Assembly (NCBI RefSeq): GCF_013155275.1
Contig: NZ_JABJXS010000004.1
Span: 372,001-436,000, forward strand
Source of the DNA: Brenneria sp. hezel4-2-4
Lineage (GTDB): Bacteria; Pseudomonadota; Gammaproteobacteria; Enterobacterales; Enterobacteriaceae
Length of the DNA stretch: 64,000 nt
Reading direction: 5' to 3'
In this document: one piece after another, positions 1 through 7,114 of the stretch
How the letters are laid out: the number at the start of each line of letters is the position of its first letter
Numbering within the stretch: the first letter of the stretch is position 1
Program-made: the position numbers and the translations under genes
Notes under the pieces: model-generated
Seen by the model: the letters and a program-made list of their open reading frames with translations, nothing else
Databases searched by the model: none
What the model was told of the DNA's origin: nothing

Positions 1-1
1 T

Positions 2-52
2 GTCCGGGGCAGCAAAACCCTGCGGCTGTATAAGGTACAAACCGGTTACTGA
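2..52 (+). CDS. 3' end of an unidentified gene cut by the window edge
   Basis: Sixteen codons in frame 2 run from the window edge to a TGA at 50-52. A rho-independent terminator follows at 81-113, so this is plausibly the end of an upstream island gene. In CP4-type islands a gene usually precedes the DUF905 gene here, but sixteen residues are too few to name a family. Confidence 0.35.
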   Translation, partial: VRGSKTLRLYKVQTGY

Positions 53-80
53 TTATCACCCCACACCTGCATACACCCAC

Positions 81-113
81 ACCCCTGACGCGGCAGCGTC
101 AGGGGTTTTTGCT
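81..113 (+). terminator. Rho-independent terminator
   Basis: An 11-bp perfect stem (81-91 with 96-106) with a four-base GGCA loop is followed by a T-run. It separates the truncated upstream gene from the DUF905 gene that starts at 129. Confidence 0.75.
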
Positions 114-128
114 TTTAAGGTACATCGA

Positions 129-365
129 ATGCCTGAATCTCACATGCTGCCACCGGGAGCTTTCACGCGACAGCAGGCTGAAGCTGTTACCCGCCGGTAT
201 CACAACCTCAGCATTGAAGACGACCAGGGCACTCACTTCCGCCTGGTGGTTCGTGACTCTGAAGGTCGAATGGTCTGGCGGGCATGGTGCTTTGAACCTG
301 ATGCTGGCGAAGGACTTAATCGTTATATCCGCAAGTCAGGCATCCTCAGAGCATCCTCCTCCTGA
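129..365 (+). CDS. DUF905 family protein (YkfF-like)
   Basis: This 78-residue protein matches the DUF905 family found in CP4-type prophages and on plasmids. The family signatures are visible: an N-terminal FTRQQAEAV segment, then [15 protein letters not shown], then a conserved [18 protein letters not shown] block. The length fits the family (about 80 residues). The molecular role is unknown. It is the first complete gene of the accessory module that continues with antirestriction, RadC-like and toxin-antitoxin genes. The ATG at 129 gives the usual family N-terminus; a longer overlapping frame starting at 109 is a shadow. Confidence 0.8.
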   Translation: MPESHMLPPGAFTRQQAEAVTRRYHNLSIEDDQGTHFRLVVRDSEGRMVWRAWCFEPDAGEGLNRYIRKSGILRASSS

Positions 366-450
366 CCACATCCATTAATCATCCCTGCATGTCCTTTATT
401 TCCCATACGCCAGCCATCGTCGCTGGCGTTTTTATTGACGAAGAATATCC

Positions 451-909
451 ATGACGACACAAACGCAATGCGAATTGATGTCCGCTAATGCAACTCAATT
501 TGCTCTCACTGCAACACCAGTACCTGACGAACAGCGTCTCAATTTCTGGCCGCTGTACTTTGGCGCTATCCCGCAGTGGATAACGCTGGAACCCCGTATT
601 TTCGCCTGGATGGACCGCTTCTGTGATGAATACAGCGGTGGTATCTGGTCCTTTTACACGCTCAGCAATGGCGGCGCGTTTATGGCCCCTGATGCTGACG
701 GGGACGATAAATGGCATCTGTTCAACGGCATGAACGGCAATGGTGCGGAAATGAGCGCGGAAGCCGCAGGTGTCGCTGTCTGCCTGATTGAATACAGCCA
801 TCACGCCTGTCGCACCGAATGCGATGCCATGACTGAGCACTATTACCGCCTGCGGGATTACGCTCTGCAGCACCCTGAATCCAGCGCCATTTTGCGCATT
901 ATTGATTAA
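451..909 (+). CDS. Antirestriction protein, ArdB/KlcA family (YafX-like)
   Basis: The 152-residue product resembles the ArdB/KlcA antirestriction family (YafX and YfjX in E. coli CP4 elements). Characteristic blocks are RLNFWPLYFG near the start, WDRFC-like MDRFCDEYSGGIWSFYTLSNGGAF in the middle and a C-terminal YRLRDYALQHPE segment. Known members reduce cleavage of incoming DNA by type I restriction enzymes in vivo without a DNA-mimic structure. It sits 8 bp upstream of the RadC-like gene and in the same orientation, as in other islands of this type. The function here is inferred from family membership only. Confidence 0.85.
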   Translation: MTTQTQCELMSANATQFALTATPVPDEQRLNFWPLYFGAIPQWITLEPRIFAWMDRFCDEYSGGIWSFYTLSNGGAFMAPDADGDDKWHLFNGMNGNGAEMSAEAAGVAVCLIEYSHHACRTECDAMTEHYYRLRDYALQHPESSAILRIID

Positions 910-917
910 GGATACTC

Positions 918-1400
918 ATGATGGAACAGTCACTTATCCCACAGGCTCCGGCACTTCCATTGGCCGCACAACGCACGGTAAAACGCGCTTTAACGCTGCT
1001 TGACCGACACCTGCGAGAAACAGGTGTGGCATTCACCTCCACTCAGGCTGCCCGTGACTGGCTGAAACTGAAAATGGCGGGGCTGGAGCGCGAAGAGTTT
1101 ATGGTGCTGTACTTGGACCAGCAGAACCAGTTGATTGCCCACGAAACCCTGTTTGCCGGTTCCATTAGTAGCACCGAGGTGCATCCCCGTGAGGTGGTCA
1201 AACGTGCCCTGTACTTCAATGCGGCAGCAGTGATACTGGCGCATAACCATCCTTCCGGTGACATTACACCCAGCCTGGCAGATAAGACCATCACGCAGCG
1301 TCTGGTGCAGGCGCTTCAGCTCGTTGATATCCGTGTGCCTGACCATCTCATTGTCGGTGGCACGCAGATATTGTCGTTCGCTGAACACGGTCTGCTTTGA
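918..1400 (+). CDS. RadC-like JAB-domain protein (YkfG/YeeS type)
   Basis: The 160-residue protein is the short, island-encoded form of RadC that lacks the N-terminal helix-hairpin-helix region of chromosomal RadC. A JAMM/MPN metal site is intact: the glutamate of TEVHPREV and the HNHPSGD motif with its downstream aspartate. The C-terminus VPDHLIVGG...SFAEHGLL is typical. Biochemical function is unsettled; the old link to DNA repair is doubtful. Two adjacent ATG codons (918 and 921) are both possible starts. It is part of the DUF905-ArdB-RadC-DUF987-CbeA-CbtA gene row. Confidence 0.85.
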   Translation: MMEQSLIPQAPALPLAAQRTVKRALTLLDRHLRETGVAFTSTQAARDWLKLKMAGLEREEFMVLYLDQQNQLIAHETLFAGSISSTEVHPREVVKRALYFNAAAVILAHNHPSGDITPSLADKTITQRLVQALQLVDIRVPDHLIVGGTQILSFAEHGLL

Positions 1401-1408
1401 GGTACGAC

Positions 1409-1639
1409 ATGAAAATTATCAGTAAACGCCGGGCGATGACGATTTACCGTCAGCATCCGGCCTCCCGCATTTTTCGATACGGCACCGGCAGGTACCAGTG
1501 GCACGGCAGCGTCAGTCATTATACCGGTCAGGTAGTTCCTGACATTCCTGACATTCCTGGCGTGCTGGCGGTATACGCCGAACGCCGCCAGGACCGCAAC
1601 GGGCCCTATGCCTCTCTGATGAGTATCACCCTGAACTGA
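1409..1639 (+). CDS. DUF987 family protein (YeeT/YkfH-like)
   Basis: A 76-residue protein of the DUF987 family, always found between the RadC-like gene and the cbeA antitoxin gene in YeeUV islands. The ATG at 1409 gives the family N-terminus MKIISKRRAM; a TTG at 1397 would overlap the radC-like gene and is less likely. The core IPGVLAVYAERR and the end YASLMSITLN are conserved. An oddity is a three-residue duplication (PDIPDIPG) caused by a 9-bp tandem repeat near 1538-1558. Function is unknown. Confidence 0.8.
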   Translation: MKIISKRRAMTIYRQHPASRIFRYGTGRYQWHGSVSHYTGQVVPDIPDIPGVLAVYAERRQDRNGPYASLMSITLN

Positions 1640-1657
1640 CAATAAAGGAGAAGCCCG

Positions 1658-1978
1658 ATGAGAAGTAATGTCACATGGGGACTGCAGCGGAATATTACAC
1701 CGCGTCTGGGAGCACGTCTGGTGCAGGAGGGTAATCGGCTCCACTACTTGGCTGACCGGGCCAGTATTACCGGTAAGTTCAGTGACGCCGAATGTCTTAA
1801 GCTGGATGAAGCATTTCCTCATTTTATCAGTCAGATAGAATCGATGCTGACCACTGGTGAAATGAATCCTCGCCATGCCCGCTGCTTAACCCTGTCCCAC
1901 AACGGTTTTACCTGTGAAGCCGATACTCTTGGCAGTTGCGGCTACGTATACATCGTCGTCTATCCTACTCAACGGTAA
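1658..1978 (+). CDS. cbeA: Type IV antitoxin CbeA (YeeU/YfjZ family)
   Basis: The 106-residue product matches YeeU/YfjZ antitoxins: it starts with [19 protein letters not shown], has [12 protein letters not shown] in the middle and ends with the [21 protein letters not shown] block. Members stabilise MreB and FtsZ filaments and so counter the cognate toxin without binding it. A Shine-Dalgarno-like AAGGAG lies about ten bases upstream of the ATG. The toxin gene cbtA begins 20 bp downstream, the standard arrangement. Confidence 0.88.
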   Translation: MRSNVTWGLQRNITPRLGARLVQEGNRLHYLADRASITGKFSDAECLKLDEAFPHFISQIESMLTTGEMNPRHARCLTLSHNGFTCEADTLGSCGYVYIVVYPTQR

Positions 1979-1998
1979 ATAATTTCACGAGAATAAAC

Positions 1999-2340
1999 AT
2001 GAAAACTCTAGCTGCAAAGACTTTGCGGGCGGCTGAGCCATGCCCGTCACCAGTGATTGTCTGGAAAATATTACTTTCACGCCTGCTGGATCAGCACTAT
2101 GGCCTGACACTGAATGACACCCCATTCAGTGATGAAACGGTTATTCAGGAACATATCAACGCCGGTATTACGCTGGCTGATGCTGTTAACTTTCTGGTGG
2201 ATAAATATGGGTTGGTTCGTATCGATCGCAGAGGGTTTAGTTGGCAGGAGCAATCACCTTATCTTCGTGCCGTAGATATCCTGCGAGCACGACAGGCGAT
2301 TGGTTTATTGCGACGAAGTCTTAATGATGCTGTATTGTGA
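1999..2340 (+). CDS. cbtA: Type IV toxin CbtA (YeeV/YpjF family)
   Basis: The 113-residue protein belongs to the YeeV/YpjF/YkfI toxin family, which inhibits MreB and FtsZ polymerisation and rounds up cells. Recognisable blocks are [20 protein letters not shown], then [26 protein letters not shown] and a C-terminal [14 protein letters not shown]. The start at 1999 matches the family N-terminus MKTL; an upstream in-frame start at 1936 would overlap cbeA. The gene is complete and appears functional. A strong hairpin follows at 2397-2436. Confidence 0.88.
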   Translation: MKTLAAKTLRAAEPCPSPVIVWKILLSRLLDQHYGLTLNDTPFSDETVIQEHINAGITLADAVNFLVDKYGLVRIDRRGFSWQEQSPYLRAVDILRARQAIGLLRRSLNDAVL

Positions 2341-2396
2341 GAGTTCTGAGCAGTCTTCCTGACTTAAATCACCAGTCTTCACCAAATTTATAGAAC

Positions 2397-2436
2397 ATAC
2401 AAGCGCACCTGCCACTATTGGCAGGTGCGCTTGTAT
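2397..2436. terminator. Perfect 18-bp-stem hairpin between convergent genes
   Basis: Positions 2397-2414 are perfectly complementary to 2419-2436 with a CTAT loop. It lies between cbtA (+) and the membrane-protein gene (-), so it could stop transcription from both sides. There is no long T-run on either strand, so factor-independent termination is not certain; it could also be a protein-binding palindrome. Confidence 0.6.
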
Positions 2437-2455
2437 TTACAAAGTATAGCTAGTT

Positions 2456-3100
2456 TTAATGGTATTTATTATTAAGGATCGAGCTGAAATCCTCTTCATT
2501 GGTTTCAGCATCAATGACTGGTGGAACGTATGTGTTTAATTTTTTACTGATGCCAAATATCTTGAGAACACAGGATAACATCCAGAACCATGGAATAAGA
2601 GTAGCTAAGGTGACAGTTAGGAAGAAAATAAACTGACTGACATCTTCACGTGAATAGCTTTTAATTACCTCTGAGCCCATAATGGTCAGTATAAAAATAA
2701 GCATGAGTGGTAAAGACCACTTTAAATGATTATGAGGGTATATCTTGCCATCGCCGATATCATATAATCCCGGCCAACGTAATATCGCTTTGAGTGATTG
2801 AATATAGGTTTGAGAGTGGCTGGAATGAAAAGCCACAAGCCTGTAGGATAAATCTCTGTCCCTATGTAGACCTAAAGATAGAAGGCGGAATTGTTGTTCA
2901 GCCACATCTAGTGGGTCTGAAGATGGTGGTTTTGATTGCCTTAACCATTTAACAGCTTCGATCTGCTCTAAAGGAGAACGAGAAAAGAAATCCCGTCGGC
3001 TGAAGTGGACATACTTTTTCGCAATTGCGGCGAGAATGGCAAGGGTGACGCTTGTGATAACTGGGATATTGAGCAAATCTTTTACCATTGTGAACATCAT
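2456..3100 (-). CDS. Unknown membrane protein, island cargo
   Basis: I do not recognise this 214-residue protein. Three hydrophobic stretches are visible: one near residues 10-28 (NIPVITSVTLAILAAIA), one near 128-146 (SLPLMLIFILTIMGSEVI) and one near 155-180 (FIFFLTVTLATLIPWFWML). Between the first and second lies a polar region of about 100 residues with FRLLSLGLHRDRDLSYRL. The C-terminus is acidic and probably cytoplasmic. The gene is AT-rich compared with the core genes, which suits transferred DNA. It has no same-strand neighbour within the left island segment. A membrane-anchored immunity or defence role is possible but nothing in the sequence proves it. Confidence 0.6.
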   Translation of the reverse strand: MMFTMVKDLLNIPVITSVTLAILAAIAKKYVHFSRRDFFSRSPLEQIEAVKWLRQSKPPSSDPLDVAEQQFRLLSLGLHRDRDLSYRLVAFHSSHSQTYIQSLKAILRWPGLYDIGDGKIYPHNHLKWSLPLMLIFILTIMGSEVIKSYSREDVSQFIFFLTVTLATLIPWFWMLSCVLKIFGISKKLNTYVPPVIDAETNEEDFSSILNNKYH

Positions 3101-3411
3101 CTTTCCCTTCTTAATCTTAAATGAACTGAAGATAACAGATTGATTTGTTTACAGGAGATTTTTTTCCAGAGTGAGGCAAGAAGCATTAGTATTGCTATGT
3201 AAGTGCTAATTGTTGGATCTGTCTAGGAAAGAGAAATATTCCCAGCTGAAATTATTCAGGATGGTATGATTACTGCATCATCGTTTAGATGATTCAGGCG
3301 TTATGTTAATACGCTGATTTTTGAAGGAAAGTAATTGAGTATACATGTGAGTATATAAATAAAATTTTTACATATTAATTACTTAAAATTCAGTTGATTG
3401 TTGTTGATTAG
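3101..3411. other. AT-rich intergenic stretch without a gene
   Basis: No supported coding sequence is seen between the membrane-protein gene and the tRNA-like remnant. Small dyads occur, such as ATCATC-GTTTA-GATGAT at about 3283-3299, which could belong to the recombination region of the neighbouring island. Confidence 0.4.
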
Positions 3412-3431
3412 CGAGTCCGGCCTTCGCACCA
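3412..3431 (+). repeat. tRNA-Leu-like 3' end, likely island attachment site
   Basis: The 20 bases read as the T-arm and acceptor end of a tRNA and finish in CACCA. They match the 3' end of enterobacterial leuX-type tRNA-Leu as I remember it, except that one G seems missing in the acceptor stem (CTTCGCACCA against CTTCGGCACCA). No tRNA body lies upstream, so this is a remnant, as expected for an att site left by integration. The frameshifted integrase gene begins about 220 bp downstream. Confidence 0.6.
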
Positions 3432-3445
3432 TCGTATGAAAATCA

Positions 3446-3469
3446 AGTCACCTCATGGTGGCTTTTTTT
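3446..3469 (+). terminator. Terminator following the tRNA-like remnant
   Basis: A 7-bp stem (AGTCACC with GGTGGCT, one G-U pair) with a TCAT loop is followed by a seven-T run. It has the form of a tRNA-gene terminator and was probably carried together with the tRNA 3' end. Confidence 0.65.
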
Positions 3470-3596
3470 ATGTCCATAATCGTCCAGAGACGTCTATATC
3501 TATCTATAAAATAACGATTTTTAATTTCATTTCCCTCTCCGCTATTTTGTCTGTTTTATCCACAGTGGTCTTTTTTCGTCCATTGACATCCAGCTG

Positions 3597-3651
3597 ATTT
3601 GGGGGTCAAGATGAGGGTCAATTCACTTCGATTATGAGTTGACCCCCAAAT
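3597..3651. promoter_or_regulatory. 13-bp inverted repeat upstream of the integrase
   Basis: Positions 3597-3609 and 3639-3651 form a perfect inverted repeat containing GGGGGTCAA / TTGACCCCC, with a further GGGTCAA between them. The right arm ends one base before the integrase ATG at 3653. In P4-type islands such repeats near int are taken as recombination or autoregulation sites; this assignment is inference. Confidence 0.5.
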
Positions 3652-3652
3652 T

Positions 3653-4909
3653 ATGGCGCTGACCGACGTTGTTGCCCGTACCGCCAAGCCGCGCGAGAAA
3701 GCCTACAAGCTCGCGGATGCGCATGGCCTGTATCTTTTTGGTGAGTCCTAACGGCTCTAAACTCTGGTATCTCAAGTACCGCTTTGCAGGTAAGGAAAGC
3801 CGGATTGCTTTCGGCGCCTATCCGCTGATCTCGCTGGCGAAGGCCAGAGAGAAACGTGACGAGGTGCGATTGCTGCTGTTGGAGGGCATCCACCCAACGG
3901 AAAAGCGTGAAGAAGAGAAAGTGCAGGCACAAGAAACGTTGAATACCTTTGCGAAGGTCGCGCAAGACTGGCATCGAAACATCAGTCAAAACCGATGGTC
4001 GGAAACACATGCCGGACGGGTATGGCGCGATATGGAACGGAATATTCTGCCAGCCATCGGGCATCGCCATATTGCCGATCTGAAAGCTAAAGATCTGCTT
4101 GAACCGCTGAAAGCCGTGGAACAAAACGGGCATCTTGATTTGGCGTCACGGTTGCGCCAGCGCGTCACCGATATCATGCGCTACGCGGTGCAGAACGATC
4201 TGATAGAGCGCAACCCTGCGCAAGACCTCTCTGGTGCGATAGCCGCGCCAAAAGCCACCCACCGGCCTGCATTGAAGCTGAACAAACTGCCGGATTCTCT
4301 GGCAAGGATTGAACGCCACAAAGGGCGGGCATTAACCAAGCTGGCGTTAAAACTTACTCTGTACGTTTTCATCCGCTCCAGTGAGCTACGTTTTGCCCGC
4401 TGGCCGGAAATCGATTTCAAATGCGCCATGTGGACGATACCGGCTGAACGCGAAGCCATCCCCGGCGTGAAGCACTCACAGCGTGGCGCAAAGATGCGCT
4501 CTGAACATCTGGTGCCGTTATCCCGACAGGCTTTGGCGCTGTTGGAAGAGATCAAGGCCATCAGCGGCTCTCATGAACTGATCTCGCTGGCGATCACCGG
4601 CCAACCAAACCGATGAGTGAAAACACCGTCAACAATGCATTGCGGGTAATGGGCTACGACACCACCACCGAAGTATGTGGACACGGTTTCCGCACTATGG
4701 CCTGTAGCGCACTAGTTGAGTCCGGCCAGTGGTCACGGGATGCGGTGGAACGGCAAATGAGCCATCAGGAACGTAATGGCGTCCGTGCCGCCTATATCCA
4801 TAAAGCAGAACATCTGGATGAGCGCAGGCTGATGCTGCAATGGTGGGCGGATTATCTGGATGCGAATCGGGATGAGTATGTGGTGCCGTATGAGTTTAAA
4901 AATATCTGA
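3653..4909 (+). pseudogene. P4-type tyrosine integrase, broken by two frameshifts
   Basis: The three pieces together give a near full-length P4-family integrase. The start at 3653 (MALTDVVARTAKPREKAYKLADAHGLYL) runs into a stop at 3749. The reading continues one frame over after a run of five T at about 3735-3739, where four T would restore LYLLVSPNGSKLW. That frame runs to a stop at 4614-4616, and a missing base near 4580 would restore HELI-FAGDHRPTKPMSENTVN into the last piece. Catalytic residues survive in separate frames: R in SSELRFARW, HGFR, and the tyrosine in RAAYIHKAEHL. Unless these are sequencing errors the island can no longer excise with its own enzyme. Confidence 0.85.
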
Positions 4910-4927
4910 TTCATTAGGGTGTTAGCG

Positions 4928-5089
4928 ATGAAAAAAACGAAAAAACCAACGGTGGCAGTTACTTATCTGATTGAAGAGGCAGAACAGCGTCATCAAAGGG
5001 TCTTACAAGGACTTGCTGATGTTGATGCTGGGCGTGTTGTGAATCACTCTGATATGCAGGCGTTTATCGCCAGACTGAAGAAAGCCTAA
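4928..5089 (+). CDS. Small antitoxin-like protein (ribbon-helix-helix type?)
   Basis: A 53-residue ORF starts at ATG 4928, 18 bp after the integrase. It begins with a lysine-rich segment and carries LADVDAGRVVNHSDMQAFIARLKK, a pattern common at the C-terminus of small ParD/CopG-like antitoxins (AGRVVxHxxM). No partner toxin is next to it. A diverged copy of its DAGRVVNHSD segment appears at about 7879-7908. The antitoxin label is inference from this short pattern. Confidence 0.5.
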   Translation: MKKTKKPTVAVTYLIEEAEQRHQRVLQGLADVDAGRVVNHSDMQAFIARLKKA

Positions 5090-5141
5090 TCAATAGAAAT
5101 ACAGGGCGTATCCTGTATCGAAAGCCTATGCATTAAGCGCC

Positions 5142-5180
5142 GCGCCAGCCCCTTTTTGGGGAGGGGCTGGCGCTCATTTT
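5142..5180 (+). terminator. Rho-independent terminator
   Basis: An 11-bp stem (GCGCCAGCCCC at 5142-5152 with its complement at 5163-5173) is followed by TCATTTTT. It closes the small antitoxin-like ORF and insulates hipBA. Confidence 0.75.
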
Positions 5181-5256
5181 TCTTATGTGGATGATTTTTT
5201 CTGCTGCTCATAATACCCAAGTATCATTTCCGCCAGATCGTTTTACAACATTACCT

Positions 5257-5364
5257 TTTTACAGCATATAAGCTGTTTTATCATTTTACAGCTTATTTGA
5301 TGTATTTTGTTTTTACAGCTTATAGAGTGTATTATGTAAAAACAGCCTATAGTATGTATAAGCA
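5257..5364 (+). promoter_or_regulatory. Four operator-like repeats spaced 27 bp, upstream of hipB
   Basis: The motif TTTTACAGCTTAT or a close variant starts at 5257, 5284, 5311 and 5338, an exact 27-bp period. Within each unit the core TACA-N10-TGTA forms a dyad (first and last copies have one mismatch). The array ends 23 bp before the hipB ATG and overlaps where its promoter must be. HipB of E. coli binds several dyad operators before its own operon, so these are probably the autorepression sites, although the sequence differs from the E. coli operator. Confidence 0.7.
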
Positions 5365-5387
5365 TCTAAAATAAGGGTAAGTGCCTT

Positions 5388-5693
5388 ATGAATACTGTTT
5401 ATCCGTTGAAAACCTTGAATCAGTTGCGCCCATTGCTGATTGGCTTTCGCAAAGCTAAGGGACTGACGCAAAAAGAAGTGTCTGAAAGGTTAGGTGTAAC
5501 ACAGCAAACTTATGCCCGTCTGGAAGCAAATCCTGGAAGCGCCAGTATTGAGCGCTTGTTTAAAGTGCTTACTGTTCTGGGGGTTGAGGTGGTGCTGTCT
5601 TCTGGACCAAGAGTACATTTCTCGATGTCATCCTCAACAATGGAAGAGCCAGAAAAGCCAATAGACTCACCCGCCAGACGGGAAAAATGGTGA
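5388..5693 (+). CDS. hipB: HipB-family antitoxin, XRE-type repressor
   Basis: The 101-residue protein has an XRE helix-turn-helix near residues 17-70: LIGFRKAKGLTQKEVSERLGVTQQTYARLEANPGSASIERLFKVLTVLGVEVVL. This is the HipB type, which dimerises, binds operator DNA and holds HipA in an inactive complex. The C-terminal tail after residue 75 is polar. The stop codon lies 4 bp before the hipA start, so the two are translated together. Four repeats upstream are the likely operators. Confidence 0.88.
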   Translation: MNTVYPLKTLNQLRPLLIGFRKAKGLTQKEVSERLGVTQQTYARLEANPGSASIERLFKVLTVLGVEVVLSSGPRVHFSMSSSTMEEPEKPIDSPARREKW

Positions 5694-5697
5694 TGAT

Positions 5698-7032
5698 ATG
5701 CATCGTACACAACAGCGTTTAGCGATATGGATGAACGGGATCCAGGTTGGATTTTGGGAAAAGACCAGAGGCGAAGATAGGTTGCAATACCTTCCCGAAT
5801 GGATTGCTGATGAACAGGGAAGACCTTTATCACTCTCTTTGCTTTTCACCCCCGGTAATCAGCTTTGGCGCGGCAATGTGGTACGCGACTATTTTGATAA
5901 TTTATTGCCTGACAGCGAAGGCATTCGTAGGCGTTTAGCAATGCGTTACCATGCTGACAGCCTTGAGCCTTTTGATCTGTTGGCTGAGCTGGGAAGAGAC
6001 TGTGTCGGTGCAATACAGTTACTGAATGTTGATGAGGAACCCACAGATTTATTTTCCGTAAATTATCGCCCGCTTTCTGAAGCTGAGATCGCCACAAGAT
6101 TGCGTAATACCACGGCGGCATTGTTGCCAGGTCGGCAGGATGATACTGACGATTTGCGTTTATCAATTGCCGGTGCGCAGGAAAAAACGGCTTTACTGTG
6201 GCATAAAGAACAATGGTGTTTACCAAAAGGTAATACCCCAACGACACATATCTTTAAGCTACCACTTGGGCTGGTTGGTAATATGCAAGCGGATATGAGT
6301 ACGTCGGTTGAAAATGAATGGCTATGTTCTTTGCTTCTTGAGCACTATGGGATCCCTGTAGCAAAAACACAGATTGCGCAGTTTGAAGATCAGAAGGCAT
6401 TGGTTGTTGAGCGTTTTGACAGAAGATGGTCAGGTGATCGGCAATGGATCATTCGCTTGCCACAAGAGGATATGTGTCAGGCTTTGGGTGTTTCCCCGCT
6501 ACGAAAATACCAGTCTGATGGTGGGCCCAGTATTTCCGATATTATGGCCATACTGAGTCATTCAGAGCAGTTTGAGCAGGACAAAAAGCAGTTTTTCAGA
6601 GCGCAAATTATTTTCTGGCTGATAGCGGCTACTGACGGCCATGCCAAAAATTTCAGTATCGCTATTGAGCCACAAGGTCGCTATCACCTTACGCCTCTTT
6701 ATGATCTTTTATCGGCATGGCCGGTCATTGGTCCGCGTAATAACCAGATTTCTTGGCAGAAGTGCAAGCTGGCAATGGCCGTTCGCGGTAGCAGTAATTA
6801 TTACCACCTATACAAAATTCAACGGCGACATTGGATCAAGCAGGGTGAGTTAACCGGTCTGGGCAGACGACAGGTTGAATCCATGATGGATGATATTATA
6901 TCCAGAACACCTGAAGTTATTGAACGTATATCTGCGTTGCTGCCTGAGTCATTCCCACCAGAGCTTGCTGAATGTATTTTTGAGGGTATGCGGCAACAGT
7001 GCGGTCGGTTACAAGAAATGCACCGTAAATAA
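5698..7032 (+). CDS. hipA: HipA-family serine/threonine kinase toxin
   Basis: The 444-residue protein has the length and motifs of HipA. The family's phosphorylatable loop is seen as SIAGAQEKTAL near 156-166. The nucleotide-binding lysine is in THIFKLP near 187, VERFDR lies near 237-242, the catalytic loop is ATDGHAKNFS near 311-320, and the metal-binding aspartate is in YDLLSAWP near 336. E. coli HipA phosphorylates glutamyl-tRNA synthetase, stopping translation and inducing dormancy; the target here is not known. No frameshift or lost motif is seen, so the pair looks intact, in contrast to the broken integrase before it. Confidence 0.88.
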   Translation: MHRTQQRLAIWMNGIQVGFWEKTRGEDRLQYLPEWIADEQGRPLSLSLLFTPGNQLWRGNVVRDYFDNLLPDSEGIRRRLAMRYHADSLEPFDLLAELGRDCVGAIQLLNVDEEPTDLFSVNYRPLSEAEIATRLRNTTAALLPGRQDDTDDLRLSIAGAQEKTALLWHKEQWCLPKGNTPTTHIFKLPLGLVGNMQADMSTSVENEWLCSLLLEHYGIPVAKTQIAQFEDQKALVVERFDRRWSGDRQWIIRLPQEDMCQALGVSPLRKYQSDGGPSISDIMAILSHSEQFEQDKKQFFRAQIIFWLIAATDGHAKNFSIAIEPQGRYHLTPLYDLLSAWPVIGPRNNQISWQKCKLAMAVRGSSNYYHLYKIQRRHWIKQGELTGLGRRQVESMMDDIISRTPEVIERISALLPESFPPELAECIFEGMRQQCGRLQEMHRK

Positions 7033-7114
7033 GATATTGAAGAACGTCTTGAAACAATTCACCTTTCAGGCAGGGGTAGCCATAAAACGGTGAGTGACTA
7101 GGGAAAGTGATCAT

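Noticed and set aside
3412..3431. Complete tRNA-Leu gene
   Set aside because: Only the 3' end is present; no acceptor 5' strand, D-arm or anticodon arm lies upstream.
5257..5364. CRISPR-like repeat array
   Set aside because: The repeats are 13 bp with 14-bp gaps and are dyad operators before hipB; too short for a CRISPR array and no cas genes are present.
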